Shown here piece by piece: positions 10,701-22,700 of a stretch of 64,000 nucleotides of DNA. The notes below the pieces were generated by a model. It worked only from the letters and a program-made list of their open reading frames with translations. It was not told where the DNA came from and did not search any database. Position 1 is the stretch's first letter; every line of letters begins with the position of its first letter. The position numbers were made by a program, and so were the translations under genes. Origin of the DNA: Phoronis australis (taxonomy: Eukaryota > Phoronida > Phoronidae). The DNA is taken from assembly GCA_002633005.1 (NCBI GenBank), contig NMRA01000774.1:90218-154217 (forward strand), given 5' to 3'.

Positions 10701-13700
10701 CAGCAATAAGTTTTTCCGAGCAAGCATTTTTGTTTGGATTATTCCGGCTCCATGGATCCGTACCTCGCTCTAGCATTACTGAAGCGTACATGTATGTAAC
10801 CGTGGTAGACTTGACTAGATTTTAGCAATAACAACAAGTATTATTTTAAGCTCAAAATTCAAAGATGTCGTTCAACATTCAAACATAATGTAGACACCTC
10901 ATGCATTGTTTTTTTTCACACGAAAATGAGACTCTTAGACTCACATACCGCTAATGAAGGTTCAGTGAGATTACATAAAGTTGCAACCACCAGGTAGAGG
11001 ATTTCTTTTGACGAAAAAAAAATACACCTCTACTTGTTGAGAAGACCCCCAGGCTTGTACAATGCATCAAAAATCTCATTCATTTTAAAATTGTCTACTA
11101 AAAGAAGGAAGCCCCAACACCTGCATATTTACACATTCACACTGAAAGGCTGTTTTAGCACACCCTCTTCTTCTCCGGTATCTGGCTAGCTGCCTGTACA
11201 GATTACTTACTTGGCTTGCAATTGTACATCAGATTTAACACCTTCACATCCCGGAAACTGAAGCCCGTGCTTCTTCCAATCACATTCTGTTTGCTTGAAT
11301 CCAACGTCACAATTGTCCTTCTTCCATTTGCCGAAAAAGCCTGTTATACGGAATATCTAGTATACCATCAAACTTACATGTAAGTACCAAGCGTTACATT
11401 AATTGACACACTTTCGTACAGCTTCAGATATTGAGAACTGGTCGTTGTTTGAGCCGTTCAGCATCAAAGCAATCTAACAGCGATCAACTGTTGGGTCCCT
11501 ACAGTACATTTGTATGAACAGATATTCCTTTGGGTTGCAATTTGGATTTTCGTTAGAATTACATGTACATAGCTTAAAATACTGACTACTATCGACTGAT
11601 TTTGAAAAGAAATCAGATTTTGTCTCCCCCACTATACATGTGTTTGAAGAAACAAGAACGAAAATGCCAGGATTTAATTACCCCGTAGGTTTAGACGGGT
11701 AACAACCAAGGCAAGGCAGTGCGTGGATTGCTTGGTAAGCCGTAAATTGTCGTGGAGAAGCAACTGCACGCCTTTGCCTGTTGACCTGGCTGAGTTGACA
11801 GAGTATATCATGTACAGGTACATGTACATGTACAACAAATTTTGCCGCTCTACGTACACGAAGATTTGAATTAAGACAAGTACATGTCAGTACTGAAGCT
11901 AAAATTGGGGAAAACAGTGTGCATGTAGATACTTTACATTTTAGCAAATTGGCAATTAAAGATTTAAGGTGTGAAAATGAAAATAAATCATACATGTAAG
12001 GTGTCCAAATAAAAACGTGTTTACTCCCCTTGACGGAATAAAACCATGACGAATGTCAGGCCGAGAAAGCCTAATTCGACTCGCTTAATTCTGTTTCAAT
12101 GCTGAGAAACCGACTTCGGTTTAAAATCGTCATTTGCTGCACAGTCCTACTAATTTGCCACTAACACCTTCATTGTGTCATATTTGCATTAGTCAGGTGC
12201 TGTTCTAAGAATTGGCTGCTCAGACGAGTGACCAGGGAAAGTTAGTGGCATTCTGAGTGCGAGTGTTACTGTATTGATAATACTTTCCTTTTTTGCTGAT
12301 GGAAGATAAAAATTGCGACAGAAGTCTTCTGGATCGTTTGATCCCGTTCCACAAGGTTGATAGATTCTGCTACTGAAAATCCCGTAATGCTTTTTAGGAG
12401 AGCTATATGTACGTAGGGCCCAGAAGCACAAGTGGCGGGTATACCATCATCAACAACTTTAATTTGTAACCTTGCTATATACTGTACATGGGAAAATGCA
12501 CGCGCATGTATTGGTTCAAAATAGCACTGACAAAACACTCTGAGTCCGAAAACAAAATTCTGTAAAAAGCAGGTGTCAGATAGGTGAATTTTGACACTAC
12601 GTAATACCCCCTGTCAAACATCCACAACTTGCCGTGATTTCCATGTCGCGAAAGCTCATCTATGGCCACAAGTATTGCCATCAACAACAATAATTCTAGG
12701 AGTACGGCTGCAGGTTTGTTGAACATTTTAAGCAATATATTAGTCCAAGGATACGCAACCCTTAGGAACTGATGAAGTTTGAGTCTAATACTGGAATAAA
12801 AACTTACAAAAACTAGCGACGTTGCGTCCGCATCTCACGGACTTCAGCTTGGCTTGTGTCGTTATTGTTATTCTGGCCAATTGGTGGCGTTTTGGCCAGA
12901 CGGCGCGGCATTGACGTCAGAACACCGTCCCATACATGTGACAAATCGAATCTTAAACCGCTTCTTTTATTTAACGGAAGATCTTCATGAACGTATTGAG
13001 AGTCCCTCTTTAAATAAAAAGGCGGTTTGAGATTTGATTTGTCACACGTATGGGATGGTGTTCTTAAGTCAATACAGGGCAGTCTGGCCAAAACGCCGCC
13101 AATTGGCCAGAATAACGATAACGTCACAAGCCAAACTTAGGTCATTGAGATGCGGACGGAACGTCGCTAATTTTGTAAGTTTTTGTTCCAGTATTAGACT
13201 CAAACTTGATCTTTCATTTCGACTGGATGTCTCAAAATTTTCATCTTTAGGAACTGAGTTGGTGAACCAACCCTTAAACTTGGTTGGACATCCGCACAGT
13301 GAACTTGTAGAATGAAATAGCATACACATCAAACTCGAATTGCACGTTAAGCACTAAACCCGCTCACATCAAAATTGCTATCCCGTGAACACATTTACCT
13401 GCACAGAAATAAAGCTGCAAGGAAATCAAACGTTTTGAAAGAACTTTTTCACTCGAAGATTCCACTTTTTACTTTTGGCTTGTCACTCTGACATTTGCAT
13501 TTCTTAATCTCCCTGTGATCTCATTGGCTGACATTCGGTTCGCTCAATGACGTCATTGGGTAAAAAACTAAGACTAGAATATGCCAGACGATTTGAGTCG
13601 TTGTTGTTATAGGAAGGTAAAAAGAGGCGACATATTTCCGGTAAAGGGAATTTGCTTTGGTTAGTACCAACACACTGAAAAAATGTCCTCCCACTCTTAG

Positions 13701-16700
13701 TTTTTATCCATTTCACCAAGGGGTGAAAAGGGCCCTCAGGGGGAACTTCAGCTCTGTTTACGAAACCATTATTGGCTTTTAGGAACTAAGAGTGCGGTAT
13801 ATTGCGCTTCGAAAAAATGTAAATATAGGGATTGCAAGCATTTAATTTTGACAAAATAAGACAGGCTAATGCGACATACTGAAATACAACTTGAAGTGTG
13901 GGTGATACGCCACTTTGCCTTCCGTAGGCGGATTGTTGTGTATGAAAATATACTCACATACTGCCCGTAATGCATCACACTGGTGTAGTCGTATGGAACG
14001 TTATAAGTGTTGATCACATTTGAGCTGATCTTTTCAAAGTTATACAAGACTTGTGGTGGTATATTTTGCCGCATTATGCGCACGTAACTGTCACGGTCTG
14101 GTCTCGTCTGCTCGTGAAACAAGCCGGCTGCGTGACCAATTTCATGTATAATTATTGATTTCTGAAAAAAGTAAATGGACATGCATTTGCACAATGGATT
14201 TCAGAAATCATTTAAATGTTTGACATGGAACAGTTGTCACCATGGTATCCGGTGCCACAACTACAGTGCATTTGTTAAAGTGAACAGTTGGTTTCATGAT
14301 ACCCACAATATTCCTGCCGCGCCAGCTCGGGCCAGCCCGCAAACAAAGTTCTTCCCCGCGCTCGCTAAGTGATGTGACTTCATGTCCTCAATCTTTAAAT
14401 AGGCCAAAGGTGAGCCACTGCGGTCTTGCCAGTCAAATGTTCGTTTCAAAAATGCCATCACTATTTGTCTTTAATTGGCGTTACTTAAAACTGATTGTAT
14501 TTCAATGAATTATTGTTTGTATTTGATAATAATAAATGCTGTTCATATGAGATTTTATAGTCTTTGTGCACATATTTGACGTTTTAATGATTAACAACAC
14601 GGCAAATGCACGGCTGGTTCCCGGCAGCACGTACGCAGAGGAGGGGGGGGGGGAACTTCAGTTTTCAAAGTTCGCCAGTAGGACCGCAACTTCTGACCTT
14701 CGGCCTGGTTAAAAGAATGAGGTCAAATCTCTTGGCGTGTGCCGACTGAAATTGGCAAGTTCACGATTTTGGGAACTGAAATAGGGACTGCTTAAAGAAA
14801 AAGTTTGATAACGGGAGTATTTGTTCGAGTTGGAAGGAATTAAACATATCGACAACCTCCTAAGGTGTTCCTCAATTCGCAAAAGGTATTTATAACAACA
14901 TGACTATGATGTTTTAGTCGTTGCGAGGCAACAGAGGCGATGGTCATTGCCTACCCTCTAGGACGCTATCCCCGTATTACTGCGCACATTCCCTGTTCCC
15001 TCCAGAGCTATACCTTGCACAGAGATATGTGTTCGCGGACGAACCTTACTCCCGCACCTCTGTCCTTGCAAAGCAGTAACTGAGGCGGAATCGTGATTGG
15101 CTAAAACTCTGTGCGGCAGAAACTTCATTAATACCACCTTATCAACATGACATGGCCAATACAACTGTTAAATAAGCTATGGAAAATTAATACCCGTTAA
15201 AGTCAAGGCAGATTTTCTAAGTGTGCAATGAAGACAGAGGCATTTATATCTTGACAATTTCCCACTACTCTGTGCTAGTGTTCTAAAGGAATGCAAAGCG
15301 AAAAAAAAACATTAATGAAAAACGTGAGAAAAATCAAAAAGTATATCAACAGACGATGATTTACTCCATACTCATTATAATATGCTCTCAGTCGTTACCC
15401 CCTATCTAGAACCCTCGTTGATTTTGTAGAATTATCGCCCACGGGGCTAACGCCCCTCGGACGATAATCCTTCAAAACTCTCGGGCTCTATATTACGAGG
15501 GATAACGCCATGTAACAATGAATTTTTTATGTTGATATTGACCAAAGTGGCGAGCAGAATCACGTTTCATTCAAACCGCTTGGCCTTCGCATGTCGTTAG
15601 TCAAGGTCTGACCAATCAGTCGCTGTAGAAACTAGAAACCTTGACTACATGGCCACAACAGGAGTGCACTGGATATTAGGACTGCTACTTTTGACGAATC
15701 GTCAACGTTTTGTGTTTTAGTTGTTGGGCCGTCTCAGCTATTTTACGTAATTGTATGTTACTCAGACATGTTTATAAGCGTTGTAGTGGAGTCTAATCAC
15801 ACAAAAATGAAATTTTAGCAATAAATTCATTGAAACCAAACTATATTGTTGTCATAATAAATATTAAGTAATTGGTAGATAGTTCCATTTAAGTTGCCCA
15901 AATTTGTGCAAATGCATTTTTAAACCATGTGGTCAAACTCGTTTACATGTACATGTTTTTTGAAATCAAAATCTGTTTATAGATGGTGTTTACTATTTTG
16001 GTTTGGGGCCAAGGCACTCTTAAGGGTTCTAGAAAATTCTGAGAGCAACTCGTAACATACCAATGATATGATTAGAAAAAAACATGTGATTTTTATTAGT
16101 CAATCGATAAAGGAGAATGCCACCCGATTTAAGACGTTTTTGTTAACCCTCTTAATCGGCGCGAATTCACATGCAATCGTATACAGTTTGTCTCACCTCG
16201 CCGAAAGGTCTCACGTTAACATGTGAGGAAGGTGAATACACGGCGCAGGGAAGTCAGTGATAAACTAAGAGCTTGGCACTTGCAACGTGGGTAGCAAGAT
16301 AATGCCTGCAACTGTTGCATCACAAGTGACCACGAAGAAGAATCGTGGGTAGAATGCACTGCCAGCAAGTTTTGCTCCACGAGACACTGTGGCCAGCAAG
16401 AGGAGTCGTGAGTAGAAGATACTGCCTGCAAGTGTTACGTCACGAGAGACTGTGACCGGCAAGAGAAATCGTGGGTAGGAGACTGCCTGCAAATGTGGGG
16501 TCACGACGGACTGTGATCAGCAGGTACAAAAAGTGTCGAGTCCTACTGTTCGGATAGCCGATAATGACGATTGATTATTTATAGTTAATTGATTGTAGTA
16601 ATTCTTACAAAGGGCGCTAGCTTCTTCATTGTTCGATCAGATCAGTTAATTAACAACAGGTTTCACTTGTTTTAATTAGTGTTTATCATATAATGAATCA

Positions 16701-19700
16701 ATTGTTGTCCATCTACGCACAATGGCAAAGCATAGCTACCATTCAAACAAACCCACAATCAACATCTGATAATTGTTAATACCTATGTGATTCATTCCAC
16801 TTTCGTCTCAATTGGAGTCAAGCACGCAATTTTTTTACCGTGCAGGCTCGAAAAACATTCACGTTATAAAATCAGATTGTTCTTCATCGTCCGTCCTTTT
16901 TTGAGTAGTTTACTAGTATAAATCTAAAGGCTACTTTTTGTATGGTGCCGTGATTTACATTATCTCAATTCTCAAGTTTATAGAAAATGTTCATAACGAG
17001 TTCGGCAAGTTTGCCCTGCGACTAAACAAAAAGACGCCAAATGGCATGGCTAGGAGCGAATGTGTTACATGTACATGTAGATAGATGTCGCATACTTACA
17101 TGTACTACGTGTTCACGACAATTGTTTTCTGGGCGAGGCTACTTCATTTGAAGCCTCGTTAATATCTAACTATTAAATTGCTTCAATTATGTTACAGCAA
17201 CAGTGTAAAGACGACGGCAGGCACAACTGGGCCTCTTATATGATATGGCATGGTTATACATGTACAGACCTGGTGGTACAGATTTTTTGCGATCAGAAAT
17301 TTGCCGGAGAATAATTGACTGTTACATGTACATTCAAAGCTAGAGTTTTGTATTTAATAATTACGACAATGTCTGTACTATTAATACGGAACCACAGTGT
17401 GAGAAAGTGCATGTTATTTTACACTGCAATATGGGTAAACTATTTGCTCGACTTAGGTGCTCAATGCACAAGCATTATATTGAACCAGGGTGGCAAGCTG
17501 GTCTACCCGATAGTGAGAGAACTTTTGTCATATGCAATACTGGTCTAACATAAAACGAGAATCGTTTTATTTGTAACTGATCTGCCTTTGGTGATGTGCA
17601 CCAATGCACCAAAATTTTGCTGACGAATATGACTGGTGATGCCAGAGAAGTTACAATATTTCAAAGACACGATCTTTGGGAACCAGGCACAACAGCGCTA
17701 AGAACTGATCTTTTGTCACTTTGGAGTCGTAATGTAAACGGTATTATGAGGCCAAGGCCTACATGAAATCGTTTCAGATTCTAATTCTGATTGTTACAGG
17801 TCTTCACGCTCATAAGATTAAAGTAAAAAGTTCGACTTATTCATCTTAAAGCTGTTTTCCACTCCATGTTATCTATCAAATTTGAATTCAATGCTCGTGT
17901 TGGTACTGAAATAATAGAAAAGCGGTATCATGGAATGGAATTTTAACATATCAATTTTATGTGAGCATAAGGCTTAACTGAGTTTTCGAGAGGCAATCAG
18001 GGCGAAATGCAGCTTTGAATTCAAAATTGAAAATTGTTTTTCATTTCTTAGAACAGTCGTTCTCATGTTTTTGAGATCCGGCATCGAAAGCTCGAGCATC
18101 ATCTGTTATTGATCACAGTCTTAGCATTGTTAACCCGTTCGCAAGCAGCTCGCATAGAAATCGTCAGATTTGCGTCACCATCGTTGCCTTTGTTATTATG
18201 ATTTTAATGACTATGACTAGCATTTATCGGTATAGCGGATTTGCAGCGACGCCATATTGAAATTAGGTTAAAATGGTGCATTGTGGGTGCTGTGGTCAGG
18301 ATTCCGAAAGCGGCCATAGTAACAAGCGTAATACGCGGTATGAGCGCGAAGAAAACTTACGGCGGATACACTTGTTGTGTTCCTGGCTGCTTCAAAAACA
18401 ACAAGAGAGATAAAAATCTGAGTTTNACAATATTTCAAAGACACGATCTTTGGGAACCAGGCACAACAGCGCTAAGAACTGATCTTTTGTCACTTTGGAG
18501 TCGTAATGTAAACGGTATTATGAGGCCAAGGCCTACATGAAATCGTTTCAGATTCTAATTCTGATTGTTACAGGTCTTCACGCTCATAAGATTAAAGTAA
18601 AAAGTTCGACTTATTCATCTTAAAGCTGTTTTCCACTCCATGTTATCTATCAAATTTGAATTCAATGCTCGTGTTGGTACTGAAATAATAGAAAAGCGGT
18701 ATCATGGAATGGAATTTTAACATATCAATTTTATGTGAGCATAAGGCTTAACTGAGTTTTCGAGAGGCAATCAGGGCGAAATGCAGCTTTGAATTCAAAA
18801 TTGAAAATTGTTTTTCATTTCTTAGAACAGTCGTTCTCATGGTTTTTGAGATCCGGCATCGAAAGCTCGAGCATCATCTGTTATTGATCACAGTCTTAGC
18901 ATTGTTAACCCGTTTGCAAGCAGCTCGCATAGAAATCGTCAGATTTGCGTCACCATCGTTGCCTTTGTTATTATGATTTTAATGACAAGCATTTATCGGT
19001 ATTCGTCCCATCTAATGGATGCCCACGAGACATGTTCATGCACGATGTCCATGCGGCCTGTATTGTTATATTCAACAAAGACGCAACAAAGGAAAGAAAT
19101 TCTACGACCAATAACCCAATGTAAATTATGTCGTATGTATTTCGAAAGCTGTTGTTTAACTTGCGACGTAACGGCCGTATGCGCGTCGCATGGTTATCCC
19201 CATTGTTATTCTTTCTTCAGGTCGCACAAATATCGTGCCTTGGACTTCGGCGCACATTAGCCGCTTACCATTACCTTTATTATACGCCTATCAACAGATA
19301 TCTTTATCTATGCGACGAGGTTACACCCATCGCATGGTTGTCCCAAGTTGAACAATACATTGCGAGCTCCACACGAACTCATTTGGCATGGTGTGGTTCG
19401 CTGGCGTAGGGAGTCAATCTGCATATGCCATGTGTGGAACAATGGATTCTTTGTAGTTTCATGCCTGTCCGCAAGATTCGAACAGACTAAATAAGGTGTG
19501 AAATAACATTTTAACACATTCTTCACCTTTGCCTATATGCGTTTGGGTAAAATTTCACAAAAAATCTTGTCTCAAATTGATGCAGACGGGCAGGCGCTTT
19601 TTTACTTTGGTCATTGAGCGCAAGTCTCAAAATGGTTCAAAGTACAGACAAAAACTACATCTACATGGTACTATGATTTTTGATTATATAACAAATATGG

Positions 19701-22700
19701 CAAATTAGAGGGAAGGGCCATCAGTAGACCTGTACATGTACATGTAACCAGCCGTAAAGAAAGCATTCACAGACACTCTGGCACGAGTACAAACTTCGTA
19801 GAACAAAAATCAGCCTACGTTTTTCAAATAGAAACTTTTGATTACGATACTTGCAATGCCTACAGTGTTTCCAGTGATGTATGTACACGTCACGAAATAC
19901 TGTCAATGAATAACGAATGATACTTTTATATTCTGCACGATAGGCAGAAGTCTCGATGATCAGAACTGGCAGATGGTCGGAGATGATGATAACAACCCTC
20001 GATGCTAGCCTCGTTTGCGGTAACGTTGATTTTGCAAACACAAACTTTGGAATACTAAAAGTTGTTGTGCTTCCTTCATATTTCGGTCGCTTCCCTACTC
20101 AAAATCTACAACACTAAGATAAGGTTTACCGTGCGACATCCTGGCGCCAGATTGACAGGCTGATAGCCCCCGCTCATGCCAACGTAAGATGAGCACCCTT
20201 GGCCATTCTGTAACCTGATATAGTTTCTTTGGTTTGTTCTCCTAACGATTTTTAAACACGTGTATTTGTTGTAATCGTCTATGGCTGCATTGATCTGCCT
20301 CATGTCAGAACTACCTACGGAAAAGAAAACAACATCAGAGTAAACGAGTGATTTGGTTGGTTTTGTGAATAAGATTCAAACGTGCATTCATAATATCACA
20401 AACTACGGCATTGTTGATCTGACTTGTCTCTGCGGCATTTACATGTACAGCGAGACAGACAAGTGGTTTGATAATTTAAACTTTACGTGACATTATAAGC
20501 GAAAGCAGTCGCTATTTTTCAGCAGTTTTAACTGCCATTTACATGTAACACTTAACAAATAACAACGGCTTTGAGAAATATCTCTTTCAAAATTGTTCAA
20601 AACCAAATATAATTCTTTATCCGAAAATTAAATTATTGTACAACTATTAGAAACTTCTTGTTTTACATTGATGACACCACGTCGTAGTGAAATTTCTCAG
20701 GAGGAAAAGTACATGTAACTTATGAATCTGGAATGGTATTAGAGGGACTTTATTAATGTTGTCGAAGGAAGGAATAATGTAGAAATTCAAAAACGGCGTT
20801 ATTAGATATTTGGGCTCCGCATTTTTTAAATTGCCTCTTAGCCCTCAAACCGAGATCAAGCCTCTACTTTCCTGGCGAATTCGAAGACGGCGGAGGTAGG
20901 CATTGCCTGTGACTTGAGTTGCTAAATCTGTCGATATGAGGACTACTACGACAGTGATTTTAGAGAATTAAAGGCCTAATTAGATTCAGCAGCTTAAATG
21001 GCGTACATATAATGTAGCTTGACTTTTGTGTTTCAAGAATACAAATTAAAATTCTTTTTGCAAATTGCAAACATGAAAGGCATCGCAGCAGCATGCCCTC
21101 GGAGTTTGCGAAATCCGAGAACAGGGCTCGGGCTCTGATCTTTTTACTCGATATGGAAGTCGACATTATTCTACTCTACTTCTACGCGAACTTAAGATAA
21201 ATGTCTATTATTCTTTGTTCGAGTGCATAAAGACTTACGTGGTTAATTTTTAGTCCTAAGTTGCATTTGATAAATCCAACATTCAGGCTAAAAGTTCGAG
21301 TTTCAACTCGAAATTTCGAGTTTTTACTCGAATTTGTAGCACGAATATACGGGTCATCAAGTGCAACTTGGTTTAGAAACTCATATGCATAAACTACAAT
21401 GTATTCGAGCTTAGTCCAATAAACACGTATCTTGTTTTCGCGCAAAAGTAGCGGGGTGTCACGTTTTTCCCTGTGTGTGAATGGACGCAGGTGGTTACCA
21501 ACCGGTGCTGATAGCTTTCGGTTCGACGATAGACTGAAGACTGTTTCGAGTTAATCCTTTATCAATCTCGACCGTACGTTCACAACCCTAATCAAACAAA
21601 ACGTCCGACGCAATGGCTGTTCTATGCCCCTGCCAGTGCTGCGAAGCCTTGACTTGTGATGAACCTCTAAGACACCTTCAACAACTGTTACACTCGCTGA
21701 ATCAATAACCTGCTGTCTATAGCTGCCTCTCTGCCGACTATCGCTGTAACTGCTGATTCTCTGCAGTGTAACTCAACTGTAACTCTAACTGCTGAACTCT
21801 TGAACTGCTTGACTCTTCTCTTTTTAACTAATACAAACCAGTGCTTTTGTGTGTATATATATATATATATATAGCTTATTGCAATGTTCTAGAACTTTTC
21901 ACCAATTCAAGCACATTCTGGGACTTTACGGAATCTTCCCAATCATTCTACAAACATATACTAATCTCTAGAATATTCCAGACTACATTAATCACTGTCA
22001 TGCTAGAGTCTTCTAGAAAGCTCCACACTACTCAGTAGTAAACAAATTACATCATCACTGTATGCCTACTCAACTCAGGGGTCATGTCAATCAAACAGAT
22101 TAACGAAACAAAACAATGCAACTAAGAACAGAGTCAGTCTATATTCTGACGCAGAGAAATAATTCCGAGTTCGTTTCGAGTAGAGAGATTAGTTTCCGCA
22201 CCAAGAACGCATGTACCTAAAACACCAACAACACCGTAACGTATTCACTTGCAAATTTTGGCGAGATCAAAATGTCTTTCTGTGTTGGGGTGAATATTTT
22301 TTCTTGACCAACGAAATGGCCATTTTTGAGTAGTTGAATGCTAATGGATAAAATGGATTAGAAATCTCTAAGGTCGTGTCAAACAATCACTGCAACTGAG
22401 AACCATGGTATCAAAACCCGTGCAAATTTTGCTGGGTATCGAGCGATGGCGCTGTAAAAAACACGAGTCTCTATAATCATATTTGCCAAACAAATTGATG
22501 TTTCGGATGTTCCGTGTATTTTAAATGTTGCATTATGGAACCAAGAAAATTACAATTCTTTGAATTTTGATAACATTTTAAGTTATCATACCAGAAGGTT
22601 GGTAAGACTACTTTAATACATCACCGGAATGTGTCCAACACACTAATCCCATGTGACCACTAAAACATCTCCACTCGACAGCTCACACGCACGATTTGTA

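Larger units (their letters stand above)
7800..11210. other. Intron 7 of the astacin gene
   Basis: Non-coding on the model. It contains two inverted copies of the GTCGTGGGTCGAGG repeat family (8168-8310 and 8990-9080). Nothing else supported was seen; frames at 9150-9455 and 10015-10825 look like chance. Confidence 0.6.
14162..20129. other. Intron 5 of the astacin gene
   Basis: An intron of about 6 kb. It contains a foldback (15393-15507), a 60-base minisatellite (16290-16530), tandem duplication B (17653-19002) and a THAP first-exon fragment (18340-18425). Other stretches show nothing I can support. Confidence 0.6.

Noticed and set aside
10430-10825. A 131-codon plus-strand frame
   Set aside because: Composition follows the AT-rich intron, two frames are open together and no motif is present.
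11211-11340. An alternative frame of astacin exon 7 reading [14 protein letters not shown] with several cysteines
   Set aside because: The frame one base over gives a full match to the astacin C-terminus and agrees in phase with both neighbouring exons.
12813-13332. Overlapping frames of 87-104 codons on both strands
   Set aside because: They lie in the palindromic arms of the foldback element and mirror each other.
16216-16504. Minus-strand frames with repeated STHDSS-type segments
   Set aside because: The periodicity is that of the underlying 60-base minisatellite, with unit lengths that break frame.
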